Shown piece after piece: positions 41,625-52,395 of a stretch of DNA of 64,000 bases (positions within the stretch are counted from its first letter, which is position 1; each line of letters begins with the position of its first letter). Source of the stretch: Thermohalobaculum sp039033215 (GTDB lineage Bacteria; Pseudomonadota; Alphaproteobacteria; Rhodobacterales; Rhodobacteraceae); NCBI GenBank assembly GCA_039033215.1, contig JBCCDA010000008.1, forward strand, positions 1-64,000, read 5' to 3'. The position numbers were made by a program, and so were the translations under genes. The notes under the pieces were generated by a model. It did no database searches. It saw only the letters and a program-made list of their open reading frames with translations, and was not told where the DNA came from.

Positions 41625-42422
41625 TCAGGAAAAGACGTCGGCCAGCGACGAGATGCCCGTACCTTCCTTTATCTCGACCAGCCGGGCATAGGTCAGCGCG
41701 CCCAAGGCCCCAGCCATCGCATAGAAGAACCCTGAAACTGCGACGCCGATGATGTTGGCCAGAACGATGCCGACGGTTCCCATTGCAAAGCCAAGCCCCA
41801 GTGCTCCCGTTGAGACTATGGTCATCAGGATCATGATCAGGAGAAAGATCACAATCAGACCCATGAGCGGCCAGCGGTAGTCCTTGGTGAGTGCCGCGCT
41901 CCTCCCCAGCGAGTCGAAGAACCTCCCCTCGACCACAATCGCCGGGACAATCACGAACCAGAGCGCCATGAGGTAAAGGCCCGGAAGCAGCAGAGCGATG
42001 ATGCCAAGATAGACGGCAATACCTGTTACGATCATGCAGAGGATCACCGGGAAGACCCTCGACAGCGCGATGCTGAGTGCTCGTCCTGTGTTGATGCTGC
42101 CGCCGGTCAGGGCACGGTAGGCACCCGCGGTCACGGCAGCGATCGCGATGCCCCAAAGAACAATGCCCACAAGTGTGACAACACCCTGCATGATCGGACT
42201 GACGTATGTCACAGTCGCGGCGTAGAGTTCCGGATCCGTGACTGCCAGAAGGATGTTCTGTTGTGCGCTACCGAAGACAGCCAGGTTCATCACCACCCCG
42301 ATCAGCGCCGGGACACCACCCAGAACGAGCATTGGCACGAAGTTCCGGAAGACCAGCGAGAAACTGCCGCTGATCAGGCCGCCCACACCGAGCGCGGGCG
42401 TAAACTGGGTTGTATCGGTCAT
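41625..42422 (-). CDS. Polytopic membrane protein of unknown function, copy A of a paralogous pair
   Basis: A 265-aa protein with about six hydrophobic segments and no soluble domain. It starts MTDTTQFTPALGVGGLISGS and ends LTYARLVEIKEGTGISSLAD-VF. The same C-terminal pattern (ARMVEIKEPPDIGEMIGVF) ends the next gene upstream, so the two are paralogues. It resembles proteins annotated as DUF/glycerophosphodiester phosphodiesterase membrane-domain-like. ATG 42422 is chosen because GGGGGA lies 5 nt upstream. It is the last gene of the MoxR/DUF58 operon. Confidence 0.75.
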   Translation of the reverse strand: MTDTTQFTPALGVGGLISGSFSLVFRNFVPMLVLGGVPALIGVVMNLAVFGSAQQNILLAVTDPELYAATVTYVSPIMQGVVTLVGIVLWGIAIAAVTAGAYRALTGGSINTGRALSIALSRVFPVILCMIVTGIAVYLGIIALLLPGLYLMALWFVIVPAIVVEGRFFDSLGRSAALTKDYRWPLMGLIVIFLLIMILMTIVSTGALGLGFAMGTVGIVLANIIGVAVSGFFYAMAGALGALTYARLVEIKEGTGISSLADVFS

Positions 42423-42478
42423 TTTGTCCCCCATCAGAGTACCGTTGGCGGCATTGTACCGGACACTCGGGGGGGCGG

Positions 42479-43342
42479 CTAGTCGAAGACCCCGATCATC
42501 TCGCCGATGTCCGGGGGCTCCTTGATCTCGACCATGCGTGCGCGGATTGCGGCGAGGCCCAGCGCCAATAGTACCGTCATCACCGAGAGCCCCAGTACGG
42601 CGTTCGAGAAGAGCAGGATTTCCTCCACCTGGTTGCCCAAGTCGACATCGTACGCGAACTCGAGCATTGCCCCGACCCCAAGGCCCAGACCGCCGCTGAG
42701 AAAACCGCCGAGCAGAACGGCGGTGAACCACAACAGAAAGCACGTCCCGGCGATGCGCCAGCGATACCCCTGTCCGAGGCGTACAGCACGTCCCAGAGCT
42801 CGAACACCGATCCGGTCAATCGAAACCGCGGGCAACGACATCCCCCATCGGCCCAGCGAATACATGCCGATCGCGATCAACACGATTGTTGCAAAGAACC
42901 CAACCCTCGGCGTGGTCGCAAGGAAAACAAGGACCAAGGGCGCCAGCGTGGCCAGTGTGACGACAATCCCGCAAACGGCAGCTTGCACGGGCCGATGGAG
43001 CAGCGTGCGCACGCACGGGAAGAGCGGTACGTGCCCATGACGATGATAGGTATCAAAGGCCGCCGTCAACGGTCCCGCGGTGAGGCCAAGCCCTAAGCCC
43101 AACGCGACCGCAAATGCCAAGAACCCCGCGGCGAACGCGACATTGGCGTCTGCAAGGAAGCCAAGCTGCGACCACTGATCTTCCATGGCGACAGTTCCGT
43201 ACAACACGCCTCCAATCCCGATAGCACCGGGAAGTCCCAGCAACAGAAGCTTGGGCAGACGTAGGAAGAAAAGCGTGAGCACATCCGACATGATCTGCCC
43301 GACTCCCAGGATCGGGCGCTCCGATGGCGCGGCCCCCGTCAT
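42479..43342 (-). CDS. Polytopic membrane protein of unknown function, copy B of a paralogous pair
   Basis: A 287-aa protein with about six hydrophobic segments. It begins GVGQIMSDVLTLFFLRLPKL (compare GVGGLISGSFSLVFRNFVPM in copy A) and ends ARMVEIKEPPDIGEMIGVFD. Coupled by ATGA to the RDD gene. It shares the overall helix order and the YRW motif (YRWRIAGTCFLLWF against YRWPLMGLIVIFLL) with copy A. Function unknown; position implies an envelope role together with the MoxR system. Confidence 0.75.
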   Translation of the reverse strand: MTGAAPSERPILGVGQIMSDVLTLFFLRLPKLLLLGLPGAIGIGGVLYGTVAMEDQWSQLGFLADANVAFAAGFLAFAVALGLGLGLTAGPLTAAFDTYHRHGHVPLFPCVRTLLHRPVQAAVCGIVVTLATLAPLVLVFLATTPRVGFFATIVLIAIGMYSLGRWGMSLPAVSIDRIGVRALGRAVRLGQGYRWRIAGTCFLLWFTAVLLGGFLSGGLGLGVGAMLEFAYDVDLGNQVEEILLFSNAVLGLSVMTVLLALGLAAIRARMVEIKEPPDIGEMIGVFD

Positions 43343-44286
43343 CGGTTCGGTCCGCGCACGTCCTCGTGGTGGAACTTGTCCTCGCGGGCATCACCAAAGA
43401 GCCGACGGCTCTCCAGATACCGCCGCTGGGACAGATAGAAGCTCTCAAGGAACTCCGGGATGTCGGCGCGTCCCACGCGGTCCGTGAACTCGATCTTCGC
43501 GATAATCTTCTCAGCGATCTTCTCCAGGTTCTCCCGGTGCCGGGTCCGCGCGTCGGCCGTGAACTTGCTTTCGTCCACTTGCAGTACCCGCTCTAGGGTC
43601 TGGAGCTCATAGGCGCCGTAATGGTCGAGCTGATGGCTGAGGAACGTGAACTTGTCCCGCGCCTCGGTCTGTGCGCGCGCGACAAGATCGGGCATCAGCA
43701 CGGCGGCCGGCTGGTGGATCACATAGGTGTTCGCGATCATGTCCCCGAGACGCTGGCGCTTCTTGTTCATGAGCGGCACGGCCAGCAGTATCGCGATCCA
43801 GATCAGCAGAATGATGTATTCGAGCGGGCCAAGGTTCCCAGCCGCGAACAGCATCGTGCCCGGGTAAAAGACCTCGACCTCCTTCATGATGTTGCGCACG
43901 GCGACGGCGTAGGCGGGGAGCGAGCGACCGTCCGCGCCGACGACCCGCAGCCGCGCGATCTTCTTGCCCAGGGTCTGGCCGTTCCACAGGATCTCGGTCA
44001 GCACGTAGTAGGGCGCGCGGATGAAGAAGAACGTCAGCGACCAGATGATGACCAGATAATCCCAATCGATGCCGATGATCGCGAGCAGCATGATCAGCGC
44101 GCCGGTGAAGAGGAACGTGAGCAGAAGGTCCATCAGCTGCGCCGCGAAGCGCATCCCCAGGCTCGCGACCTCGAAGTTCAGCGGCACACCCTCGGGCGGG
44201 ACAAAGTCCCGTATGAGCCGTTTGGTCCGTTGCGCGCGGGCACGGCGCTGCTTGCGGGCCTCGGTTGAGAGGGCAGGCTGGTTCAT
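43339..44286 (-). CDS. RDD-family membrane protein
   Basis: A 315-aa protein. An N-terminal basic stretch (EARKQRRARAQRTKRLIRDF) precedes the RDD domain: ASLGMRFAAQLMDLLLTFLF near residue 42, WNGQTLGKKIARLRVVGADG near 102, and hydrophobic segments to about 170 ending MNKKRQRLGDMIANTYVIH. The remaining 140 residues are a charged helical soluble region. RDD proteins are membrane proteins of mostly unknown role; some bind or export ions. Coupled by ATGA to both neighbours. Confidence 0.9.
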   Translation of the reverse strand: MNQPALSTEARKQRRARAQRTKRLIRDFVPPEGVPLNFEVASLGMRFAAQLMDLLLTFLFTGALIMLLAIIGIDWDYLVIIWSLTFFFIRAPYYVLTEILWNGQTLGKKIARLRVVGADGRSLPAYAVAVRNIMKEVEVFYPGTMLFAAGNLGPLEYIILLIWIAILLAVPLMNKKRQRLGDMIANTYVIHQPAAVLMPDLVARAQTEARDKFTFLSHQLDHYGAYELQTLERVLQVDESKFTADARTRHRENLEKIAEKIIAKIEFTDRVGRADIPEFLESFYLSQRRYLESRRLFGDAREDKFHHEDVRGPNR

Positions 44287-45317
44287 GCGCGCTGCACCCC
44301 GATCCGGCCCGACCCACGACCCGAAAACAGAACGTACCCGAGCCAGAACGCACCGAAGCTCCAGCCGATGGCCAGCCGGGTCCCCGGATCCTGCACCAGT
44401 TGCCGCCCGAACCCTTCCAGGAGCCCGGCAGCGACCAGCATGATGGCAGCGAAGATAGCCAGCAGAACGGCGTCACGTCCGTCCCGCCGCAAGGCGTCCC
44501 GTCGCCTAAGGTTCCCAGGAAACAGCACCGCCAGCCCCAGCCGGAATCCCCCTGCGGTCGCGATACAGATGGCCGAAATCTCAGTGACCCCATGGATCGA
44601 GAGCCAGGCAAAGATATCCCAGCCGATCCCCCTATCGACGTGAAGCGCCACAAACACGCCCAGGATCAGCCCGTTGTACGCGGCCAGCGCAAAGGAGGGC
44701 AGGCACACGAACACCCCCAGTGCGAAGGCGAACAGCGCAATCTGCGTGTTGTGGCTGAAGAGATAGGCGGCAAAGGCCGCCAGCCCGTCCAACGCGCTGT
44801 CGTCGCCGTAGATGACGCTGAGCAGTTGTTCCTTGGACGACGTGATCCCGCGCCCTCCCGCGAGGCTGCCGGGCATGAAGGTGTTGTACCAGGTCTCGTC
44901 GATGAAGAAGAGCAGGTAGCCCGTGACCCCGCCCAACCCCATCGCCAGGAAACCCAGCAGCAACGGAATGGCCGATCGCCGCATCGCGCCGGGGATCGCA
45001 TGGACAACCACGCGACGGAGCAATCCCCCAAGGCTCTCCTGCGGTGCGTAGACGGCGAGGTAGGCGCGGCAGCACAGCACTTCGAGATAGTTGAGCAGCG
45101 AGGCATCGAGCGAAATCTCGCGCGCGACAGACAGCGAGTTCGACGCCTGACGATAGAGCACGGCCAGATCTCGGGCATCTTCGAACGACAGGCCGCGCAC
45201 ACCGGACTTCTCGGTCCGCCCGACGATTTCCTCCAGCCGCTTCCAGTCGGCCTCGCGCTCTGCACGAAAGCGGGCCGAGCGCATGGCAAGATCGGTGGCG
45301 TTGGGGGCGTCCGCCAT
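44283..45317 (-). CDS. SpoIIM/DUF95-family membrane protein
   Basis: A 344-aa protein with a soluble N-terminal helical part (residues 1-100: KRLEEIVGRTEKSG, DARDLAVLYRQASNSLSVAR) and five to six membrane segments. SpoIIM landmarks include the FSHNTQIALFAFALGVFVCL segment and YNGLILGVFVAL, then SIHGVTEISAICIATAGGFR. Outside spore formers this family commonly sits with RDD, DUF58 and MoxR genes, as here. The start overlaps the DUF58 stop (TGATG). Confidence 0.9.
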   Translation of the reverse strand: MADAPNATDLAMRSARFRAEREADWKRLEEIVGRTEKSGVRGLSFEDARDLAVLYRQASNSLSVAREISLDASLLNYLEVLCCRAYLAVYAPQESLGGLLRRVVVHAIPGAMRRSAIPLLLGFLAMGLGGVTGYLLFFIDETWYNTFMPGSLAGGRGITSSKEQLLSVIYGDDSALDGLAAFAAYLFSHNTQIALFAFALGVFVCLPSFALAAYNGLILGVFVALHVDRGIGWDIFAWLSIHGVTEISAICIATAGGFRLGLAVLFPGNLRRRDALRRDGRDAVLLAIFAAIMLVAAGLLEGFGRQLVQDPGTRLAIGWSFGAFWLGYVLFSGRGSGRIGVQRA

Positions 45318-46620
45318 CAGATCAGCTCACGCGACTTGATCGTCAGATAGGTCGAGATCAGCCGCGCGGTGACGGCTTGGGGGGCCGTGTCGACCACGAA
45401 GACGCCAAGCCGTTGCAGACGCTCCATGACGATCCGCCGCTCGCGGATCATCTGCGCGGCCGAGACGGCGCGGGCGACATCGGTCATCCCATGCGGCGAG
45501 GCATTGGCAATCTCTTCGAGATGCGGATCGGACAGGGCGACAAACACGATGACATGGCTTCGATTGAGCACGGTGATGTTCTCGACCAGAAGCTCCGCCG
45601 TGGTGGTGTCCACGAAGTCCGAGAAGACGACAACGAGCGAGCGGCGCTTCAACCGCGTGTGCAGGCGGGCCATGGCAAGCGTGTGGTTCGTCTCGACGCT
45701 CTCATAGTCGAGCTCGGCCATTCGCGTCCTCAGCCGCGCGAAGGCGGCCCTCCCCGGCTCGGGGGGCAGGAAGATGCGCGGCTGGCTGTCGAAGGCGTAC
45801 ATGCCCACGAGGTCCCCGCCCAGCCCGGCCGCCCAGGCGCAGGCAAGTGCCGCGTTCACCGCGTGGTCGATCTTTGGAAGCCCACCGACCTCCTCACGCA
45901 TCAGATAGCCGTTATCGAGCGCCAGGATCACATGATGGTTCCGTTCGGCCCGCATCTCCTTGGCCATCAGCGCGCGGTGCCGGGCCGAGTGCTTCCAGTC
46001 TATGGTCCGGGGGTCCATGCCGGTGACCCATTCGCGAAGCTGGTGGAACTCGGACCCCTCCCCCTTGAGGATGTTCTCCTTCACGCCGTAGAGCGTCGAG
46101 CGCACGGTGACATCGATCTGGCCCGACTGGACGGCGCGGATGTTCGGCACGGCTGCGACCTGGGCGTCGAGGTTCAGCCTGGGGCAGAAAAAGGCGAGGC
46201 CGAAGCGCGAGGGCCAGCCCAGCCAGACGCGTTCTATCGGCCAGGTGCCGCGGCGCTTTGCGGTGATCGCCAGCTCGGCTTCCGCCCCGCCCTCGGTGCG
46301 CTCGAAGCTCACTTCCTCTGGGCCGTCGAGCCCCCGGGGATACCCGACGCGTGCGTTCAGCCGGGCGGGGACGAAGCTGGCAGCCGTCAGCCGTATCGAG
46401 AACGGCGCGGTGTCGCCGGTGAACACCTCGCGCGGGCCCTGGACGTCCACGGCCCAGCCGCGGCCCCTGCTGCTGAGAGCCACGTCGGCGGCCAGCGCGA
46501 CTCCGAGCGCGACAAACAGATACAGCCCAGTCTCGTCCGGCAGCGCCTCGATGGCGATCGACAGCATCGCCACCGCGAAGGCGGCGATCGCCAGCACCAT
46601 GAGCCGCGTTGACGGGCGCA

Positions 46621-46621
<1 letters not shown>
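45317..46621 (-). CDS. DUF58-domain protein (vWA-like), MoxR partner
   Basis: A 434-aa protein: two N-terminal membrane segments (LVLAIAAFAVAMLSIAIEAL; TGLYLFVALGVALAADVAL), a beta-rich middle, the DUF58 motif GEGSEFHQLREWVTGMDPRT followed by IDWKHSARH at about 190-220, and a vWA-like domain (ILALDNGYLM; SLVVVFSDFVDTT). DUF58 proteins are substrates or adaptors of MoxR AAA+ ATPases in the assembly or activation of envelope complexes. It abuts the moxR gene. Confidence 0.93.
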
Positions 46622-47557
<936 letters not shown>

Positions 47558-47577
<20 letters not shown>

Positions 47578-48862
47578 TGGTCACCTTATCATAGCATGTC
47601 TCGAAACGGTCCAGCCGGCGCAGGATCTCACCTTGCGCAAGCTGTCCAGCCGGAAGGTCGGCGGCCTCTTCAAGTTCGCGCGCCAGCGGGCCGTTGCGCC
47701 GTGCGATCAGGCGCGTGAGAACGCCCAGCGGTTCCTCATTCAGCTGCCGGTGCGGGCCCAGGAGCTCTGCCGTGAGGTGGTGCAACCGCTCCCGGATGTG
47801 ATCGGCCAGAAGGGCTGTGTCGTGATCAGCCAGCCGCAAAAGACGCGCCTTCGCCTCGATCGAGACCTCCTTGGAGGCCCGCGGCTCATCCTCGTACATC
47901 CGCGCCAAAGGGCCGTAGCGCGTCACCGCCCGCCAAAGCACCAGCGCGCCCAGAAAGCCAAAGGCAATCCAGATCATCGTGAAGGGCCAGGCGAACATGC
48001 GCGTGAACTCCTCCCACGTGCGTTCGCGCCGCTCGGCCTCCCAGTCGCGATCTGATGAAAAGACGCTTCTCGTGTAATCCAGCAGCACGGGTTCCTCGCC
48101 CGCGAGCTCACGGATCACCGCCAGCGCCACGTCGGCGTTCGATTCCCAGTTGAGTCCATGGTTGTTCAACAGGTCGGGATCGGAGAGCAGCCAGAACTGA
48201 TCATTGTCGCGCTCCCGCGTCTCGCCGATGGGACAACGACCCAGGATCATCGCGGTCTCCGAGCCAATCAGCGGCTTACAGGCCCCAGCGTCAATTGTTT
48301 GCGCATGGAAGAGGCCGATCTTCCCATACTTGGTCTGAAAGGTGGCCCAACCGTCAGCCTGGGCAGCGGTGCGTCCGGCGCTACGGTCGACATGCCGTGC
48401 GGCGCGGGCGACATGCTCGGCGGGAACCAACAGCACCTTGTGCGCCCGATCGGCCAGATAGACGCCCGAGCGCCATTTCGGCAGGACAACAAGTGTCGGT
48501 TGGCGGCGGATCTTGGCCTCGACAACGCCGTGCCAAAGGTCGCGCTGGGTCGTCTGCATCAAGAGCTGATCGGCGGTTTCCGGCTCGTCCGAGGAGGCGC
48601 GCAGGTCTGTGTCGTAGAGCGGCAGAATCCGCAGACCAACCGCGTTGCGGGCCATCTGACCCCCGCCTGTGAAACCGCGGGCCTCGATGTCCTGATCCTT
48701 CAGCCACTCGATCAAGCCGCGCGTGCCGATGGCCGAGCGATCCAGATCCGGCTCGCCCCGGTCCGAGATCAGCCACAGCACTCCGATGATGGCGATCGCC
48801 ACCACCGCGAAGATCCCGAGGTCGCGGTTGCCGCCAGGGGCCCTTTGCGCGGGCGCGTTCAT
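47558..48862 (-). CDS. DUF4350-domain membrane protein
   Basis: A 434-aa protein: an N-terminal membrane anchor (LGIFAVVAIAIIGVLWLISD), the DUF4350 domain (RSAIGTRGLIEWLKDQDIEA; LLMQTTQRDLWHG; LSDPDLLNNHGLNWESNADV with A, an N-D/G pattern typical of this GATase-like fold), and a second membrane segment near residue 290 (MFAWPFTMIWIAFGFLGALV). A cytoplasmic helical tail follows. It starts in ATGA overlap with the DUF4129 gene. Role unknown; always found with MoxR/DUF58 sets. Confidence 0.88.
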
Positions 48863-49614
48863 GCGGCCCTCCGCAGGATCGGGGTTGCCGCAGCAAGGCA
48901 CTCGCGCCAGCGGTCCTCGGTGATGTCGCGGCCCCCGAAGTGAACCAGTTCCGCCTGGCGCACCAGATCCCCCAGCGCGCCGAGGTGGCGCCAGCCGGAC
49001 GGCAGCGCACGCAAGGCATCGCGCGCGGTCTGGGCCCGGCCCAGCCGAAGCTCGTTCGTCTGAGCCGCGTCCTCCAGCGCCCGGCCCACCAGCAGGATCA
49101 GCGCCTCGCGGCGGTCCTTCATCACGGCCAGCTTGGCGAGGAACTGTTCAACCGGTCCATCGTCGATGGCGGTGCCCAACGGGCCCGTGCGTCGCGCATC
49201 CGGGGCCATGCGCCCGTCTTCGTCTGGGGATCCGAAGCGCGCAGCGATACCCCCACCGTTCATGACGAAGATCACGATCACGGCGACCAGGATCGCCGCG
49301 AACACAATCCCCCATGTCCAGCGGCTGAGCTCCAGCTCTGCCTCCCGGTCGCGTGGGGGTTCGACTTCGACCTGCTGCTCGGCCACCGTCGCCTCGGCCG
49401 AGAACGGCACGTCCGGCCCGATATAGAGGATCTCGCTCTCGATGCGGGTACCGCTCACCGTGTCGGCATAGCGCTCGTCGCGGGGACCCGTGTCCACCAG
49501 ATCGCTGGGGTCGATCTCCTGCGCCGCGAGGGGCAGCACCAACGCCAGAGCCAGCGTGGACGCCAGCAGGCAGCCTGCGCCCATGCGCCCGATATGCCTG
49601 CCCCGGCCGGTCAT
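48859..49614 (-). CDS. DUF4129-domain protein, first gene of the MoxR operon
   Basis: About 251 aa: signal-like N-terminus (IGRMGAGCLLASTLALALVL ending LAAQE), a periplasmic stretch, one membrane segment (WTWGIVFAAILVAVIVIFVM) and a cytoplasmic C-terminal DUF4129 region (FLAKLAVMKDRREALILLVG; HFGGRDITEDRWRECL). The start is uncertain: ATG 49614 lies 14 nt from GGGGAGGG, while ATG 49650 would add 12 residues. Its stop is coupled to the DUF4350 gene. It heads an eight-gene coupled operon (to 41625). Confidence 0.85.
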   Translation of the reverse strand: MTGRGRHIGRMGAGCLLASTLALALVLPLAAQEIDPSDLVDTGPRDERYADTVSGTRIESEILYIGPDVPFSAEATVAEQQVEVEPPRDREAELELSRWTWGIVFAAILVAVIVIFVMNGGGIAARFGSPDEDGRMAPDARRTGPLGTAIDDGPVEQFLAKLAVMKDRREALILLVGRALEDAAQTNELRLGRAQTARDALRALPSGWRHLGALGDLVRQAELVHFGGRDITEDRWRECLAAATPILRRAA

Positions 49615-49705
49615 GGGATTGTTCGCACCCTCCCCGCGGTTCACGCCCATCGGGACCGCTGACCGAGTCTATCTAAGCCATGTGCATCCCGGCAAGCCCC
49701 GCAGG

Positions 49706-50986
49706 TCAGTCCAGATGTGCAGCTTCCTCGACCTGCGGCAGGGTCTTCAGGAAGATCACTGCAACAACCGCGCAGATTACCGGCAGGATCGCCAGCACCT
49801 GCATCATGCCTGCCGGATCGCCCAGCTGATCAATGGCGTAGGATACGGGCAACGCCCCGACCGAGGCCCCGATCACGCCGATCATCTGGCCCGTCCCCTG
49901 GATGGATCCCAGATGCTTGCGCCCGAAGTAGCGCGGCCACATGTAGCCCATCATGGTGATCGAGAACGCGTTGTTCAGCCCGAAGGCCAGCGCGTAGATG
50001 ACCATCCCTGTATAGTCGCTGACAAAGGTGATCCCGACCATGGTCGAGGCCTGCACCAATAGCGCGGCGGCAAACATGTAGCGGGTACGGAACCGGTCGA
50101 AACCCCGACCAACCAGCGGCATGAAGACCAGCATCGACATCGCCACGTAGAAGAAGCCCTGCGTCACCTCGACCGTGCTCAGCCCCTGCGCCTCGAGGAT
50201 GTTGTACTGGTGGTAGTGCAGCGTCGTCGCCATGCCCGCGATCAGGAACAGCCCCGCCGCACAGATCCAGAAACTCAGGCTGCGCAGGGCCTCGGCCCGG
50301 GTAGCACCAGTCAGCGCCGGCGCGGGCCCGTCGCCCGGATCCGCACGCCCGCCATCGGGCTTCAGGCCCATGTCCTCGGGCTTGTCGCGGATCAGCAGCC
50401 AGATCACCGGCAGCATCGACACCCAGGTGATCAGGCCCAGCCCCACCCAGGCCTGGCGCCACCCAACCTCGGCGATCAGGAACTTGGCCAGTGCGGGGTG
50501 GACCCCGATGGACAACGCGAAGCCGACCGCGACGATGCCCATCGCGAAGCCGCGGCGCACGACGAACCACTGGGCGACGAGATTTGCCGCCCCCATCATC
50601 GTGCAGCCCTGGCCGACGAACCTGAGCGCGGCAAACCCGACACCCAGCCAAACGATGTTGGCGATGGCGCCGAAGAAGAGACACGCAACCCCCAGCGCGA
50701 CCGCATTCACGGCAAGCGCCCGGCGCGGCCCGAACCGCTCGAGCTGGCGGCCGAAAACCGGCAGCAGGAAGGCCGCGATCGTGGTGGCGACGCCGTAGGC
50801 CAACGTCACCTGCAGCAGCGTCAGACCCAGATCCTCGGCGATCAGGGCGTTGAAGGCGGCGAACGTATGGGACTGTCCGGGGCCGGAGGAGAACATGATC
50901 AGCGTCGCCGCCGCGACCATCACCCAGCCGTAGAAGACCCGGCCCCCAAGCCCCTCCGATATGCTGATCCGCACGCCCGCCAACAT
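49706..50986 (-). CDS. Major facilitator superfamily transporter
   Basis: A 426-aa protein with twelve hydrophobic segments. MFS motifs: VFGRQLERFGPRRAL after helix 2 (motif A), RFVGQGCTMMGAANLVAQWF in helices 4-5 and VGRGFDRFRTRYM after helix 8. The N-terminal GWVMVAAATLIMFSSGPGQS and the overall pattern resemble monocarboxylate/OFA-type porters of the MFS. It is divergent from the epimerase gene with a 134-nt promoter region. The substrate is not predictable. Confidence 0.9.
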   Translation of the reverse strand: MLAGVRISISEGLGGRVFYGWVMVAAATLIMFSSGPGQSHTFAAFNALIAEDLGLTLLQVTLAYGVATTIAAFLLPVFGRQLERFGPRRALAVNAVALGVACLFFGAIANIVWLGVGFAALRFVGQGCTMMGAANLVAQWFVVRRGFAMGIVAVGFALSIGVHPALAKFLIAEVGWRQAWVGLGLITWVSMLPVIWLLIRDKPEDMGLKPDGGRADPGDGPAPALTGATRAEALRSLSFWICAAGLFLIAGMATTLHYHQYNILEAQGLSTVEVTQGFFYVAMSMLVFMPLVGRGFDRFRTRYMFAAALLVQASTMVGITFVSDYTGMVIYALAFGLNNAFSITMMGYMWPRYFGRKHLGSIQGTGQMIGVIGASVGALPVSYAIDQLGDPAGMMQVLAILPVICAVVAVIFLKTLPQVEEAAHLD

Positions 50987-51022
50987 CGCCCGCCGCTCCG
51001 CTCATCAAAGCCTCGCGTCTGA

Positions 51023-51038
51023 CATTGCATCGACAATG
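51023..51038. promoter_or_regulatory. Small inverted repeat in the MFS/epimerase divergent promoter
   Basis: CATTG (51023-51027) and CAATG (51034-51038), 6 bp apart, in the 134-nt region between the MFS start (50986) and the epimerase start (51121). Such short arms occur by chance; noted as a possible operator only. Confidence 0.2.
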
Positions 51039-51120
51039 CAGCCGCCTGTATGCAGCCAAGTGTCTGCCGGGTTGCCGTGATGGTGTCCAGTAGCGGCAAG
51101 CGAAGATCGTGGAGGGGATG

Positions 51121-52113
51121 ATGGGAATTCGGCTGGCTGGCGCGCGGGTCTTGGTCGCAGGCGGCGCATCGCTCGTGGGGTCGCACCTCGCCAAGGCGCT
51201 CCTGGCCCGCGACGTGGCTGAAATCATCGTCTTCGACCCCGTCGCCTTCGATGCCCAGGATGCCTTGGGGGACACCAAGGACGACCCCCGCGTGACCATG
51301 GTGCGGGGAGATCTCATGAAGCTTCATCAGGTCATCCGGCACATGGACGGGATCGACGGCGCGGTGAACCTTGCCGCCTACATGACACTTGGTCTCAGCC
51401 AGCAGCCGATCGATGCGCTCGATCTCAACATCCGCGGGCACGGGCACTTTCTCGAGGCGGCTGTGGCGCGCGGCGTGAAGAAGGTCGTCTTCGCCTCGTC
51501 CAACGCCGTCTACGGCTACGGCATCGGCGGCGGCATCGCCGAGGACACGCCCCACCACAACGCGGGGATCCCGGCCCCCGCGGCGGCCTACGGTGCGTCC
51601 AAGATCATTGGCGAGCAGCTTTGCCGGATGTACTACCGCGACCACGGGCTGGACTACGTCGTCTGCCGTTTCTCTACCGTGTACGGCGAGAACCAGCACT
51701 ATCGGGCGGCCAACGCGCTCTACATCATCGAGACATGGGACCGTCTGCAGCGCGGCGAGGCACCCCAATTGTTCGGCGACGGCTCCGAGGCGAAGGACTT
51801 CGTCTATGCCGGCGATGTCGCCCGCGCGATCTGCCTGGCGCTGGAGGCGGAGGCCACCGACGTGGCGCTCAACACCTCCGGCGGACGGCCCGTGTCGACC
51901 AGGGAACTGGTCGAGATGGTGACACGGATCTCCGGCAAGAACCTCGCGCCCGAGTACATCTCCGACGATGGCCGCGTGCGCCTGCCGACGGGCGCGGGTC
52001 TGCACTTCGTGAACGACAGGGCGCGCGAGGTTCTGGGCTGGCAACCCGAGATGGATCTAGAGGAAGGGATCCGGCGGCTGGTCGACGATCACGAGGCACG
52101 CAAAGCCCGCTGA
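51121..52113 (+). CDS. NAD-dependent epimerase/dehydratase (extended SDR)
   Basis: A 330-aa extended short-chain dehydrogenase. Nucleotide-binding VLVAGGASLVGSHLAKALLA (GGxxxxG variant), MVRGDLMKLHQV, NLAAYMTLGLSQQP, catalytic Ser in FASSNAVYGYG and the YGASK (YxxxK) motif, then VCRFSTVYGENQHYR and the sugar-nucleotide region GDGSEAKDFVYAGDVARAI. It resembles UDP-glucose 4-epimerase and related sugar-nucleotide enzymes. ATG 51121 is 5 nt after GGAGG; earlier GTG/ATG codons at 51109 and 51118 are too close to or before it. Confidence 0.9.
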   Translation: MGIRLAGARVLVAGGASLVGSHLAKALLARDVAEIIVFDPVAFDAQDALGDTKDDPRVTMVRGDLMKLHQVIRHMDGIDGAVNLAAYMTLGLSQQPIDALDLNIRGHGHFLEAAVARGVKKVVFASSNAVYGYGIGGGIAEDTPHHNAGIPAPAAAYGASKIIGEQLCRMYYRDHGLDYVVCRFSTVYGENQHYRAANALYIIETWDRLQRGEAPQLFGDGSEAKDFVYAGDVARAICLALEAEATDVALNTSGGRPVSTRELVEMVTRISGKNLAPEYISDDGRVRLPTGAGLHFVNDRAREVLGWQPEMDLEEGIRRLVDDHEARKAR

Positions 52114-52226
52114 CCCTGCCCTGGTGAGCCCTCACGGGGGCAATCGCGCGGCGGCACCTCGGGGCTTTCCGGGGTGTCGCGACAACCCGTTTTCTGCGCC
52201 CAAGTCGACTTTGTGTACATACAGCT

Positions 52227-52281
52227 GCAATACGCCTGCAATACGCGAGCAATACAGATGCAATACGCCTGCAATACGGGT
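52227..52281 (+). repeat. Five tandem 11-bp repeats (iterons)
   Basis: Five consecutive 11-bp units, each beginning GCAATAC: GCAATACGCCT, GCAATACGCGA, GCAATACAGAT, GCAATACGCCT, GCAATACGGGT. The first 7 bases are invariant and the last 4 vary. The period equals one helical turn, so a protein would meet the same bases on one face of the DNA. It lies in the 282-nt gap between the epimerase and the DUF2834 gene. Apart from these repeats the gap shows only the DUF2834 ribosome-binding site. Confidence 0.85.
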
Positions 52282-52395
52282 TGAATCCTGGCGCCAACAG
52301 GCCCACAGGGTATCGTTGGCTCTGCTCGGGGACCGCTCAGTGGGCAGGGCAGGGCGCCGCGCTACCTCTGGCGCCGGACGCAACGCGGAGGCCCC

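Noticed and set aside
52227..52281. CRISPR-like array
   Set aside because: Units are 11 bp with no 30-bp spacers and there are no cas genes; this is a simple tandem iteron.
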